Assembly (NCBI RefSeq): GCF_009733595.1
Contig: NZ_WOFH01000011.1
Coordinates: forward strand, 301,102-365,101
Direction: 5' to 3'
Source: Actinomadura litoris
Lineage (GTDB): Bacteria > Actinomycetota > Actinomycetes > Streptosporangiales > Streptosporangiaceae
Length of the DNA: 64,000 bases
Positions 47,233 to 56,454 of this stretch are shown piece by piece (position 1 is the stretch's first letter; each line of letters starts with the position of its first letter). Made by a program: the position numbers and the translations under genes. Below the pieces are notes generated by a model, which was not told where the DNA came from, did not search any database, and worked only from the letters and a program-made list of their open reading frames with translations.

Positions 47233-47312
47233 CTGCGCCGTTCGCGCAGTGAAACCATACAGGGTTCCCGGCCCGGTTGCGAAATCGTTTGGAGGGTCTT
47301 CGTCGTGCCTGC

Positions 47313-48440
47313 TCAGCGCAGCAGGTGACGGGCGATGACGAGCTGCTGGATCTGGCTGGTGCCCTCGAAGATGCGGAAGAGGCGCACGTCCCGGTAGAGG
47401 CGCTCGACGGCGACCCCGCGCATGTAGCCCATGCCGCCGAACACCTGCACGGCGCGGTCGGCGACGCGTCCGGCCATCTCGGAGCAGAAGTACTTCGCGC
47501 AGGACGGCCCGAGCCCCGTGTCCTCTCCCGCGTCGTAGGCGCGCGCCGCCTCCAGCACCATCGAACGCCCGGCATAGAGTTCGGCTTGGGAGTCCGCGAT
47601 GAGCCCTTGGACCAGCTGGTGTTCCCCGATCGGCTTTCCGCCCTGGACGCGTTCCCTGGCGTAGGCGACGGTCTCGTCCAGGAGCCTTTGGGCGAGGCCC
47701 ACGCAGACGGCGGAGATGCTCAACCGGCCGTGGGCGAGGGACGCCATGGCGGTGCGGAACCCGGTGCCCTCCGTCCCGACCATGGACGAGGCGGGGACGC
47801 GGACGCCGTCCAGGAGCACCTCGGCGGTGTGGGCGCCGCGCTGGCCCATCTTCGCGTCGGCGGGCCCGACGTGAAGGCCGGCCGCGTCCCGCTCGACGAG
47901 GAAGGTGGAGATGCCGCGGCCGCCGGGGCCGCCCGTCCGGGCGAAGACCATGAACACGTCGGCCTCGGGCGCGTTGGTGATGAACCGCTTGGCGCCGTCG
48001 ATCACGTAGCCGTCGCCGTCCCGCCGCGCGGCGGTGGTCAGCGCGCCCGGGTCGGAGCCCGCCCCGGCCTCGGTGAGCGCGAAGGCCCCGACGGCCTCGC
48101 CGGAGGCCAGGCGCGGCAGCCAGGCGTCCTTCTGCGCGTCGGTCCCGGCCCGGACGAGGACCTGCCCGGCGATGCCGTTGCCGGTGCCGAACATCGAGCG
48201 GAACGCGGGGCTCGCGTAGCCGAGTTCGAACACCAGCCGCACCTCCTCGCCCACCGAGAGGCCGAGCCCGCCGTAGCGTTCGGGCAGCGCGTACCCGAAC
48301 AGGCCCATGTCGCGGGCGGCCCGCCGGATGGGCTCGGGGATCGCGTCGGTCTCCTCGATCTCGTCCTCGCTCGGGACGACCCGGTCGCGCACGAAGGCGC
48401 GGACGGTCGCGAGCACGTCGGCGAAGTCCCGTGCGTCCAT
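47313..48440 (-). CDS. Acyl-CoA dehydrogenase
   Basis: FAD flavoenzyme oxidising acyl-CoA thioesters at C2-C3; 375 residues. FAD/substrate motifs AFALTEAGAGSD and FITNAPEAD are in the middle strand domain, and the C-terminal helical domain ends with VQVFGGMGYMRGVAVERLYRDVRLFRIFEGTSQIQ. The catalytic base is E359 in IFEGTS. The substrate chain is not inferable. Overlap region with the PP2C gene is one base apart, suggesting a two-gene unit. Confidence 0.95.
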   Translation of the reverse strand: MDARDFADVLATVRAFVRDRVVPSEDEIEETDAIPEPIRRAARDMGLFGYALPERYGGLGLSVGEEVRLVFELGYASPAFRSMFGTGNGIAGQVLVRAGTDAQKDAWLPRLASGEAVGAFALTEAGAGSDPGALTTAARRDGDGYVIDGAKRFITNAPEADVFMVFARTGGPGGRGISTFLVERDAAGLHVGPADAKMGQRGAHTAEVLLDGVRVPASSMVGTEGTGFRTAMASLAHGRLSISAVCVGLAQRLLDETVAYARERVQGGKPIGEHQLVQGLIADSQAELYAGRSMVLEAARAYDAGEDTGLGPSCAKYFCSEMAGRVADRAVQVFGGMGYMRGVAVERLYRDVRLFRIFEGTSQIQQLVIARHLLR

Positions 48441-48441
48441 G

Positions 48442-49182
48442 TCAGAAGCGGACGAGGACGGCGGTGGCGTCGTCGTAGCGTTTGCCCCCGGGCCGGACGT
48501 CCGCCCGCGCCTCCGCGACCCGCGTGCGCCTGACCAGCTCGCGGGGGCCCTCCTCGTCGAGGACGTCGATCAGCTCGTCCCAGCCGAGGGCGTCGAACCG
48601 CTCCACCAGACGGGACGCGCCGTCGCTGAGGACCGCCGCGCGCGTCAGCCCCCGCACCGGCACCTCCCCGGTCAGCCCCTCGTACGCGGCCTCGGGACGG
48701 GTGCTCGCGACCCAGAACCCGCCGGGGCTGTTCCTGGACCGGCGCACCGACTCCGGCGTGTAGCTCGGCAGCCGGTCGACCCGGTCGTCGCGGAACACGC
48801 GGATCCCGCCGCCGTCCACCACGATCGGCGAGTCGGCGAGGACGTACCAGTCCACGACCTGGTCCCGCCGCCGCAGCAGCGACACGGTCGCCGAGGGGCT
48901 GTCGGGGTTCTCCAGGTCGCAGGTCGCGGTGTGCGCCTCGCCGGTCACCTTGATCGCCTCGGCCACCAGGTCGGGCAGCGGCTCGCCGCCCTCCAGCGCC
49001 AGCCGCGCCGCGATCTGCCCGCCGACCCGCCGCACGAGCCACGCCGGGTCGTGCCGGCATCCGCTGTCCACCCCGTCCGGTTCGGTCGCGCCGTCCAGCA
49101 GCACGACCCAGCCGGGACCCGCCGCGACGAAGTCCTCGTTCGGCCGTCCGGGCGCCGCCTCACTCACATAGCTCACCTGCAC
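48442..49182 (-). CDS. PP2C-family Ser/Thr protein phosphatase-like protein
   Basis: 246 residues with the ordered PPM motifs: RPNEDF (D17), VVLLDGATEP (D30, G31), VLADSPIVV, VLSDGASRLVERF, and KRYDDATAVLVRF (D237/D238) that would hold two Mn2+ ions. No membrane segment or sensor domain, so cytoplasmic. In actinomycetes such enzymes reverse Hanks-kinase phosphorylation; no kinase is next to it. Confidence 0.85.
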   Translation of the reverse strand: MQVSYVSEAAPGRPNEDFVAAGPGWVVLLDGATEPDGVDSGCRHDPAWLVRRVGGQIAARLALEGGEPLPDLVAEAIKVTGEAHTATCDLENPDSPSATVSLLRRRDQVVDWYVLADSPIVVDGGGIRVFRDDRVDRLPSYTPESVRRSRNSPGGFWVASTRPEAAYEGLTGEVPVRGLTRAAVLSDGASRLVERFDALGWDELIDVLDEEGPRELVRRTRVAEARADVRPGGKRYDDATAVLVRF

Positions 49183-49546
49183 ATCCCCAGGTTTACCCGC
49201 AATCCGGCGGACCGGTGGGCGCCGCGGTGATCAGTCGGTGAAGATCAGGGCGGCGTGCCGCACCCGCCGCCGGGTGGTCGGGATCGGCCGTCCGGCGACG
49301 CCGCGCCGATCCCGAACGATCCATTTCGATGCCGAAATCGGTTTCTCAGCGCAATTCAGGGTGCTTGTTTGCGGTCGCCCCGTCACAGCTTGTTCCGGTC
49401 GCTCGATCCCTTTCCAACGACTCCGAAGCGGTCGCGACGGCGCGTTCACCTATCCGACCGAGCAGATAGGCGCGTCGCCCGGCGTCCAGCGGATGGAGAC
49501 CGCACCGGTAACCGCCTATGCCGAACGCCGCGCCATCCGTCGGCGC
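49183..49546. other. 364-bp gene-free region
   Basis: Between the PP2C start and the DUF805 stop. Noticeably less GC-rich around 49320-49390. No coding frame, repeat or clear promoter recognised, though the PP2C promoter should be in its left part. Confidence 0.45.
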
Positions 49547-50197
49547 CTAGACGGCCCCTTCGGGCGGGTCGGAAACCGTGTGCGCGGCGGGCCCGAGGGG
49601 CGGCGGGTTCGTCAGCCGGACGAGGTCGTCGGTTCCGCCTTCGTCGAGCACTTCCAGAAGGCGCTGCCGGAACGCCTGGTCCCCCATCACCTCGCGTCGC
49701 AGCGACAGCCAGGTCAGATCGTCATCGGTTTTCTTGCCCGCCTCGCCCGCGTACACCACGGCGAGTGCGGCGTAGCCGACCGCGACGTAGATATCCCCGT
49801 ACTTGTCGACCTGGCGGGCGAGTCTGCGGTGCACGTTCGCCTGCGCGGCGGCGTCGTCCGGCGGGCCGTACCCGTTGTGGCCGGGCGTGCTCGGCAGGCA
49901 GGTGAAGACCAGGACCACGAACGCGCCGATGTAGGGCACGAGGGCCAATAAGAGCCACCATCCCGAACGGTCGGTGTCATGGAGCCTCCGCACGGATACG
50001 CCGAGGCTCGGCACGAGGCTCAGAAGGATCCAGATCAGCGGAGTGAAAAGCGAGGCGACCGTGAACGCGAGCGTGTAGGCGACGGCAAGGATGACCATCG
50101 AGAAGAGGTAGAACCACCAGTACTCCGAACGCGAGGCCCTGCCGCTCCAGTCGAAGGACCGGACAAAGGTGCGTTCGACCGATGTTCTCATGTCCAT
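49547..50197 (-). CDS. DUF805 membrane protein with cytoplasmic C-terminal extension
   Basis: 216 residues from ATG 50197 (GGAGGGCGACGC ahead). The DUF805 region starts FDWSGRASRSEYWWFYLF and contains LGVSVRRLHDTDRSGWWLLL between three to four transmembrane helices. After residue ~125 comes a hydrophilic tail (RRLARQVDKYGDIYVAVGYA ...) unlike standard DUF805 proteins of ~120 residues. Function unknown. Confidence 0.82.
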   Translation of the reverse strand: MDMRTSVERTFVRSFDWSGRASRSEYWWFYLFSMVILAVAYTLAFTVASLFTPLIWILLSLVPSLGVSVRRLHDTDRSGWWLLLALVPYIGAFVVLVFTCLPSTPGHNGYGPPDDAAAQANVHRRLARQVDKYGDIYVAVGYAALAVVYAGEAGKKTDDDLTWLSLRREVMGDQAFRQRLLEVLDEGGTDDLVRLTNPPPLGPAAHTVSDPPEGAV

Positions 50198-50270
50198 GCG
50201 TCGCCCTCCGTCGCTCGCTTTCGCAGGCACCGTACGCGCCGCCGACCGGTACCCCTCCCTTTTCCGTGGG

Positions 50271-51299
50271 TCAGCGCTGGGAGTGGGACTTGGCCGGGGA
50301 ACGGACGGTCGGCGAATCCGCGTCCGGAATGAGCAGCCGGGGCGCGCCGCCCTTCAAGGCGACGACCCAGACGTCGGCGTTGCGCCCGCCCGCGCCGCCC
50401 TTGGGCACCCCGTACATGACGTGGCCGTCGTCGAGCCACGCCGCCTGGTCGTCCACGCTGCGGGTCTCGGCGAGCGGCGTCTCGACGCCGGAGGCCAGGT
50501 CGAGGACGTGGAAGCGCCAGACGTCGTTGTTGAGGCCGGTCCGCTTCTTGTAGGCGAGGCGCCGGCCGTCCGGGGAGAGGGACGGGCACTCGACGTTGTC
50601 GCGCAGCGCGGTGAGCGTGCGCCGCCGGATATCGCCCTCGACCAGGTACCTGCGGTTCTGGGTGGCGACGGTCGCGAAGAACCGGTCGCCGCCGGGGACG
50701 AACGTCACGCCCCACACGTTGCGGTCGGCGTTGTCGTTGCGCTGCCCGTTCAGCAGGAACGTGAAGTCCTCGATATTGCCGACCGGCTCGCCGTCGACGC
50801 GTCCGATGACGGTCTCGGTGGAGAAGCCGTCGGAGATGTAGGAGTGCCCGGTCACGAAGGCGGTCGTGGCGTAGTAGCGGCCGTCCTCGGAGAACCTCGC
50901 GCGGCTCGGAATCCCGTTGAGCCGCGTCTCCTTGCCGGGCCGCAGCCGCTCGTCCAGCAGCGTTACCGCGAAGAGCTGGATCGGGTTGCGCGTCTGCCGC
51001 AGGCACAGGCCCCCGGCGGGCGCGGCGGCCGCCCGCTCGCACCGGGCCGGCAGGACGACGCGCTCCCGCCCCGCGTCACCGGCCGGGACCACGGCGATGT
51101 GGCCGAACTCGGGCCCGGCCCGCAGCGACCGGAACACGAGCTGCCGCCCGCCGGGCAGTCCCCCGCCGCCGCCCTCGCCGGACGCGCCCGCGCGCAGCAC
51201 CGACACGGTGACCCAGCTCGCGGCGACGGCGACGACGACGATCGTCAGCACCAACATGATCTTGCCGTCCCTGGACCGGCGCCGGTCGGGCTGGGTCAT
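50271..51299 (-). CDS. Membrane-anchored TolB/PD40-like beta-propeller protein
   Basis: 342 residues from ATG 51299, which overlaps the MFS stop as ATGA. N-terminal transmembrane anchor (IMLVLTIVVVAVAASWVTV), Gly linker, then WD40-like repeats: SRARFSEDGRYYATT, CPSLSPDGRRLAYKKR, DDQAAWLDDGHVMYGVP. The SxDGRxLAY type repeat is that of PD40 propellers. A pair of cysteines (RCERA, GGLCLRQ) may form a disulfide. Third gene of a cassette with an MFS transporter and a secreted LamG protein; role unknown. Confidence 0.85.
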   Translation of the reverse strand: MTQPDRRRSRDGKIMLVLTIVVVAVAASWVTVSVLRAGASGEGGGGGLPGGRQLVFRSLRAGPEFGHIAVVPAGDAGRERVVLPARCERAAAAPAGGLCLRQTRNPIQLFAVTLLDERLRPGKETRLNGIPSRARFSEDGRYYATTAFVTGHSYISDGFSTETVIGRVDGEPVGNIEDFTFLLNGQRNDNADRNVWGVTFVPGGDRFFATVATQNRRYLVEGDIRRRTLTALRDNVECPSLSPDGRRLAYKKRTGLNNDVWRFHVLDLASGVETPLAETRSVDDQAAWLDDGHVMYGVPKGGAGGRNADVWVVALKGGAPRLLIPDADSPTVRSPAKSHSQR

Positions 51300-52522
51300 C
51301 GGGCCTCCGTCCGCTGGTCGCGGGCTCGTGTGATCATCGGTACGGCGGTGAGCAGCGCGACCGCGAGCACGGCCGCGAAGGTCCACACGGCGGTGGCGCC
51401 CTCGGCGGCCGTCCAGACCGCGCCGAACGCCACCGCGCCGAGCGCGCGCCCGCCCGCGACCGCCGCCTGGACGACGGAGATCCCCGTCGCCGTCAGCTCG
51501 GCGGGCAGCAGCGGCGCGGCGGCGGCGGGCAGTACGCCGTCGGTCGCCGCGTAATAGGCGCCGAGGAACATGAGGCACAATCCCGCCCCGGCGGCCCCGG
51601 CGGTAAGGATCGCGCTGAGATATGCGCACAGCAGCAGGCCGTATCCGGCGGTGAAGACGCGGTTCCTGCCATAGCGGTCGGACACCCGTCCGAGCGGCAC
51701 CGCCAACGCCAGATAGACCAGGCTCGTGCAGACGAACAGCAGCGGAAACCAGCGCGTGGTGACGGACTCGTTACGCAGCAGGACGAGATAAAGGAAACCG
51801 TCGCCGATCGTCGCCACGGAAAGCACGGCCGCCGCGCAGAGCAGACGCCGGAATCCGGTGATGCGCAGCAGCGCCGCGACGTCCCGAAGCGAGACGCCGC
51901 CCTCGGTCTCGGCCCGATGCTCCGGCACATGGTGGACGAACAGCAGCACCCCGAGAACGGCGGCGCAGCACGACACGACGAACACCATGTCGAAATCCCC
52001 CGGCGCGAGCGCGAGCAGACCGAAGGCGACGACGGGCCCGAGAAGGGCGCCCGTCGCGTCCAGCGCCCGGTGCACGCCGAAATACCTGCCGAGCCGGTCC
52101 CGCGGGCCCGCCGTGGCGATCAGCACATCGCGCGGCGCGGTCCGCAGCCCCTTGCCCGCGCGGTCCATGCCCACGGCCGCCGAAAGCGTTCCCGCGCCGC
52201 CCACGGGAAGCAGCAGCAGTTTGGCGGCCGCGCCGATGGCATAACCCGAACCCGCCACGAGTTTCGGACGGCGCAACCGGTCGGCGAAGAAGCCGCCGAG
52301 CAGCCGCACCAGAACGGTCGCGCCCTGGTAGAGGCCGTCCAGCATCCCGTACGCGAGCGGCGTGAGCCCGAGCACCAGCGTCGCGTATATCGGCAGGACG
52401 GCCGTCACCATCTCGGTCGAGACATCGGTGATCAGGCTCACCATGCCCAGGACCACGACGACCCTGGGCACCCGCGACCTGATCCCCGTGCCGCGCGGGA
52501 TACCGCGCACCGATACGTACAT
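51296..52522 (-). CDS. MFS transporter
   Basis: 408 residues, about 12 transmembrane helices, with MFS motif A (GGFFADRLRRPKLVAG) after TM2 and a second copy (GRVSDRYGRNRVF) in the C-half. An unusual feature is the DRAGKGLRTAPRDVLIA segment, seen in MFS proteins related to the YxiO/'MDR-like' group with a helper phosphatase-linked family; the substrate is unknown. It begins 27 bp after the stop of the secreted DMFase-like gene and overlaps the propeller gene, so the three are one transcription unit. Confidence 0.9.
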   Translation of the reverse strand: MYVSVRGIPRGTGIRSRVPRVVVVLGMVSLITDVSTEMVTAVLPIYATLVLGLTPLAYGMLDGLYQGATVLVRLLGGFFADRLRRPKLVAGSGYAIGAAAKLLLLPVGGAGTLSAAVGMDRAGKGLRTAPRDVLIATAGPRDRLGRYFGVHRALDATGALLGPVVAFGLLALAPGDFDMVFVVSCCAAVLGVLLFVHHVPEHRAETEGGVSLRDVAALLRITGFRRLLCAAAVLSVATIGDGFLYLVLLRNESVTTRWFPLLFVCTSLVYLALAVPLGRVSDRYGRNRVFTAGYGLLLCAYLSAILTAGAAGAGLCLMFLGAYYAATDGVLPAAAAPLLPAELTATGISVVQAAVAGGRALGAVAFGAVWTAAEGATAVWTFAAVLAVALLTAVPMITRARDQRTEAR

Positions 52523-52549
52523 GGAGCCTCCGGAGAGCGGCGGACGGGA

Positions 52550-54994
52550 TCAGTCGGTGCCCGGGAGCGGCTTGCCGGAGGCGAAGGCGTTCAGGACGTT
52601 CCCGGTCATGGTCGCGATGTCGTTGTCGTACTTGTTGTAGAAGAGGCTTCCGGCCCAGGAGATGGAACTGGCGGAGAAGACCGCGCCCCCATGCGGGTAC
52701 TGGGTCAGCGCGACGTCGCCGCGAACGAGCCAGTTGACGGTGCCGCCCTCCATGAGATTGGCGGTGTTGTTCTCCTCCTTCACGAACAGGTACTCGTCGC
52801 CGAAGCCGGTCCCCGAGGCCAGGACGATCGTGTTGTCGGCCGTGCCCAGCGCGTACTCGGCGCGGTCGAGCTCCTCGCCCATCGGCCCGCCCGGGCTTTG
52901 CAGCGATGTGAAGTCGCCGATCTGGCCGGTCGCCTTGACGCCGTTGAAGACCCAGTCGGCCTTCGGATCGTGGCTCTGCGGCGAGCGGTCCAGGGGACGG
53001 CTGTACATGCCGGTCCCCATTCGGGACCCGAAGCCCTGCGCGGTGAAACCGACGCCGACGAGCTGCTGCGGGGGCCGTCCGCGGAACCGCCACAGGCCGC
53101 CGTATTCGCCGGTCGTGTTGTGGTAATGCTCGCCGGGAGCGCCCTGCCACGCCTCGGTTCCGTCGTGGCGGCGCAACTCGGTGTAGGTGCCGGTGCGGTC
53201 CATCGGCGTCACCCAGTAGAAGCCGTTGCCGCCGAGGTACATGAGCCGCCCGCCGTCGTTGAGCCAGCCCTGGAGGGAGTCGAGCATGGTCTCCGACGTG
53301 TATTCCGGGTGGCTGCCGGTGATGACGACGTCATAGCCGTCGAGCAGCTTTCTGCCCTGCTTGTGCAGGTCGTGGTCGGTGATGTAGTCGACCTTGCGAC
53401 CGGTGGACTCCAGCCAGTCGGTGATATGCGTGTCCGCCTCGAACTGCCAGGGCCGCCCCTCGCCCTTGCGCCCGGTGGACATCGGCCGCAGGTTGACGAT
53501 GGGCCGCAGCCCCGACGAATAGACGACGCCGCTCCCGTCGGTGTGATGGGAGTACTGGCTCAAGCCGCTCACGAAGTCGCCGCTCAGGCCGTAAGCGAGG
53601 TAGCTGAACGTCGGAACCAACAGAGCGATCTTCGATGTGGGCTTCTTGGGACGCACCACGAACGTCGCGTGGTAGATCTTCCCGTCCGCCTCCAGTTTGG
53701 CCGCGTAGATACCGCTGCGCGCGTCGTCCGGTACCCGCCAGGTGAAATCGGGCTCCCAGGCGGAATCGCCGAGGTCGTCGTCGTGGAAGTACATCGCGCC
53801 GTACTGCTCGGGCGCCCGCGTGAAGTTCTGCTCGTCCGCCTTCCAGTTGTGCCCGGTGACCGCGCGGACCGGCAGGTTGACCACGCGCCCGTTCAGATGG
53901 TTGCCCGAGGTGTCGACGGCCCGGTCGGTGTCCATCTTCTGGGAGAAGTCGAAGTCGGCCACGGCGCTTCTCGCGGGGCCGCCCCGCTGGAGGGCGCCGA
54001 TCTCCTTCTCGTCCAGCGCCCGGTCGAACACCCGCGGCGCGTCGATCTTGCCGTTGTAGAAACCGGCCGGCTTCTTCTGCCCGCCCTGATAGGCGGCGAC
54101 CAGCAGCGGACCGGAGGCGTTCTTCAGCCCCCGGGCGTCAATCGTCTTGGTGACGACGGCATCGGAATTGTTGGGATGCCCGCTCAGCGGCCTCTGGTAG
54201 AGCCGCACCTTTCCCGTCCTGGCGTCGTAGGAGACGGCCGCGAAGTACCAGCCGGAGGAGTTCACGTGCTGCGGCCGGACGACACCGCCCGGCTCGACGC
54301 CCCGCAGCGCCGGAGCCCACGGCTTGAGCCTGACCCCGGTGCTCACCGCGTGCACCCGTCCCGACCGGTCGGTCAGCCGCAGGCCCAGCCCGCCGTCCCG
54401 GTCGACGACCATGCCGTAACCGGCCTGCTCCGCGTCCGACCACTTGGTCACGATGCCCTGCACCGCACCCGTCCCGACCGGCGTCCGCTGGTAGGCGACG
54501 GGGTTGAGCTTGGAGCCCGGCACGGTCGTCGGCGCGATCCACGCCGTGAGCGTGAAACTCCCGTCCAACCGCAGGCTGTCGTCGTCGGGGACGCTCACAT
54601 ACGAGCCCAGCGGAAGCGTCTGGTACTTGCCCGGGTACTCCTTGTTGGCGTCGGACGCGACGACCTGCTCCTTGATCCCCGGCCCGCGCGGATCCGCGTC
54701 CCCGTGCACCACCCGCACCATCGTCGCCTTGAACGCCGGGCTCTTCGTGCTCACGCTGATCTTCACGGACTGCCCGGGCTCGACGCTCAGCCGGTCCGGA
54801 TATCCGCTGATCCCGAGCCCGTCCAACGCCTCCTGCGGCGTCCGCGGGTCGACGGGCAGCGGGGGCGGCTCGACCTTCGGGGTCTCCGGCCGCGTCGCCG
54901 CGACCACCCCCGCCGAGAGGGGTCCGGACCCACCCACCACGGCGATGAACGTCGTGACCGCCAGGGCCGTCCCCAGCCGTCTGCGTGCGATCAC
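52550..54994 (-). CDS. Secreted LamG plus N,N-dimethylformamidase beta-subunit-like protein
   Basis: 814 residues from GTG 54994 (GAGAGGTGG seven bases upstream; a longer frame is rejected). Signal peptide RRRLGTALAVTTFIAVVGGSG with possible twin-arginine character; Pro-rich linker; LamG/concanavalin-like domain around residues 125-300; and from ~455 the large-subunit domain of DMFase: IALLVPTFSYLAYG, GVVYSSGLRPIVNLRP, DYITDHDLH, VVITGSHPEYTSETMLD, GRLMYLGGNGFYWVTPMD and GGLWRFRGRPPQQLVGVGF. DMFase proper is a cytoplasmic Fe enzyme with a small alpha subunit. No small-subunit gene is visible here and this copy is exported, so the substrate may differ. Confidence 0.88.
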   Translation of the reverse strand: MIARRRLGTALAVTTFIAVVGGSGPLSAGVVAATRPETPKVEPPPLPVDPRTPQEALDGLGISGYPDRLSVEPGQSVKISVSTKSPAFKATMVRVVHGDADPRGPGIKEQVVASDANKEYPGKYQTLPLGSYVSVPDDDSLRLDGSFTLTAWIAPTTVPGSKLNPVAYQRTPVGTGAVQGIVTKWSDAEQAGYGMVVDRDGGLGLRLTDRSGRVHAVSTGVRLKPWAPALRGVEPGGVVRPQHVNSSGWYFAAVSYDARTGKVRLYQRPLSGHPNNSDAVVTKTIDARGLKNASGPLLVAAYQGGQKKPAGFYNGKIDAPRVFDRALDEKEIGALQRGGPARSAVADFDFSQKMDTDRAVDTSGNHLNGRVVNLPVRAVTGHNWKADEQNFTRAPEQYGAMYFHDDDLGDSAWEPDFTWRVPDDARSGIYAAKLEADGKIYHATFVVRPKKPTSKIALLVPTFSYLAYGLSGDFVSGLSQYSHHTDGSGVVYSSGLRPIVNLRPMSTGRKGEGRPWQFEADTHITDWLESTGRKVDYITDHDLHKQGRKLLDGYDVVITGSHPEYTSETMLDSLQGWLNDGGRLMYLGGNGFYWVTPMDRTGTYTELRRHDGTEAWQGAPGEHYHNTTGEYGGLWRFRGRPPQQLVGVGFTAQGFGSRMGTGMYSRPLDRSPQSHDPKADWVFNGVKATGQIGDFTSLQSPGGPMGEELDRAEYALGTADNTIVLASGTGFGDEYLFVKEENNTANLMEGGTVNWLVRGDVALTQYPHGGAVFSASSISWAGSLFYNKYDNDIATMTGNVLNAFASGKPLPGTD

Positions 54995-55399
54995 TGGACC
55001 ACCTCTCTGCCGGCCCCCAACACGGCCACACAGGAACGGCGTCCCACCCCGCAGGACGTGCGCCGTCTCCGGACGACGCCTCCATTTCAAATTAGAACGA
55101 CCTGGGGCAACTGCCTAGAGAGTTCACTACCGGACATCTGACCGCATCCGGCCCCAGACAGGAACACCGGCCCCAGCCGCCCACGAAGACGATCTTCAAC
55201 CGACCGCGGCGACCGAAGATCGAATTCTCCATTCCGGACCGTCCACGCCATTTTCGCATATTTCTTACGACCAATGATCAGAGGAAAGACAAACTCGCTT
55301 GACAGCAGGTCAAAGCACGGTTCATTGTGCGGTGGAGACCAAGCGTGAGGAAGCGGGCGACCGCGTGGCCCGCGACCGCTGCTCGCCACGGGGGTGGCC
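54995..55399. other. Divergent intergenic region with candidate promoter
   Basis: 405 bp between two divergent genes, distinctly AT-richer (55080-55320) than its surroundings. On the plus strand TTGACA at 55299-55304 is followed after 18 bases by CATTGT; a weak pair that could serve the DUF5937 gene. No small coding frame is convincing. Confidence 0.4.
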
Positions 55400-56146
55400 A
55401 TGCTCAGAATTCACTTCACCAGCGACGATCTGTCAAGGATCCACGTGGCCCCGGGCCCGGACGCCTTGTGGGAATTGCTCCTCAGCCTGTACCGCTTACG
55501 CCGTCCCGAAGGCAAGGACGTATTCGGCCCGTGGAAACGCGCGATACGTCCCAGGGTCCCGGCCTCGGCGCGCCTGCTGACCGACCTGATCCCTCCGGCG
55601 GGCTACGCCCCCGACTTCCTCACCCCCGCCACCCAGACCGGCACACTGGACGCGGGCCTGGAAGCGTTACGCAGCACGCCGAGCACCCGCCTGGCGGCTG
55701 ACCTGTCCGAACTCGCCGCCCGCCACCCCGGGCGCCCCACCCCGGGCTGGACCCGCGCCCTGGCCGCCGGCCGCCCCGAGATCGTCGGGCAGATAGCGGG
55801 CACCGCCGCCACCTACTTCACCACCTGCCTCGACCCCTACTGGCCCCGCATCCGCGAACTGATCGACCGCGACCGCGCACAACTGAACAGGCAGATCACC
55901 GACGGCATCGACCACGATTTCCTCACCACCGTCCACCCGTCGGCCCGCTGGAGCTTCCCCGTCCTGGAAATGGACTACCCCGACGACCACGACATAGCCC
56001 TGGACGGCCGCGGCCTGGTCCTCCAACCGTCCTACTTCTGCTGGGGAACCCCGATCACCCTTCTAGACCCGACGCTCCCACCGGTGCTGGTCTACCCCAT
56101 CAACCACAAAACCCCCTTGGCCGTCTCCCAGAACAACCCGGCCTAA
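55400..56146 (+). CDS. DUF5937-type ArsR regulator lacking its winged-helix domain
   Basis: The 248 residues match the N-terminal DUF5937 ligand-sensor region of ArsR-family regulators throughout (LRIHFTSDDLSRIHVAPGPDALWELLLSLYRLR ... RGLVLQPSYFCWGTPITLLDP ... PPVLVYPINH). Full-length relatives continue for ~80 more residues with the LLGxTRAxxL helix and the ArsR DNA-binding domain. Here translation stops just after that boundary, and no frame in the next 300 bp restores the HTH. It is either a truncated, non-DNA-binding protein or a decaying gene. ATG 55400; GTG 55394 in frame is the alternative. Confidence 0.8.
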   Translation: MLRIHFTSDDLSRIHVAPGPDALWELLLSLYRLRRPEGKDVFGPWKRAIRPRVPASARLLTDLIPPAGYAPDFLTPATQTGTLDAGLEALRSTPSTRLAADLSELAARHPGRPTPGWTRALAAGRPEIVGQIAGTAATYFTTCLDPYWPRIRELIDRDRAQLNRQITDGIDHDFLTTVHPSARWSFPVLEMDYPDDHDIALDGRGLVLQPSYFCWGTPITLLDPTLPPVLVYPINHKTPLAVSQNNPA

Positions 56147-56176
56147 AAACAATGGGCCTCGCCACCCACGAAACCG

Positions 56177-56275
56177 CTACGAGCGATCCCAGTCGCGGAC
56201 GATCTCAAGGACCAACCGGATCAGCGACACCGTGCCTCCAAGAACCAACGCAGGCCGGTTCCGCTCTGGACACAT
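56177..56275 (-). CDS. Candidate 32-residue small membrane peptide
   Basis: A short frame with a strong AGGAG eight bases before its ATG. The product starts with a charged MCPERNRP, then a hydrophobic ALVLGGTVSLIRLVLEIV and ends RDWDRS: a plausible single-span or amphipathic peptide. It converges on the truncated regulator gene. No homology can be judged from sequence alone; the ribosome-binding site and composition are the only support. Confidence 0.4.
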   Translation of the reverse strand: MCPERNRPALVLGGTVSLIRLVLEIVRDWDRS

Positions 56276-56454
56276 AGGCCAGCTCCTCTCTCCAGTACGA
56301 GCGCCATCTCGAAGCCCCCCGCAAGGCACCGCACCGCTCACCGAAGATCAGCAACCGCCAAGCTCTCCGCCCACGAAACCCGCACAACCCACCCCCACCC
56401 CCGACTCCGCCGGCCCACCCTCACCCCGGCAGGGGGGCGGCAGGCGCAAGCGCC

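Noticed and set aside
51917..55141. 1074-codon plus-strand frame
   Set aside because: Runs antisense to the MFS and DMFase-like genes, which have clear motifs and ribosome-binding sites.
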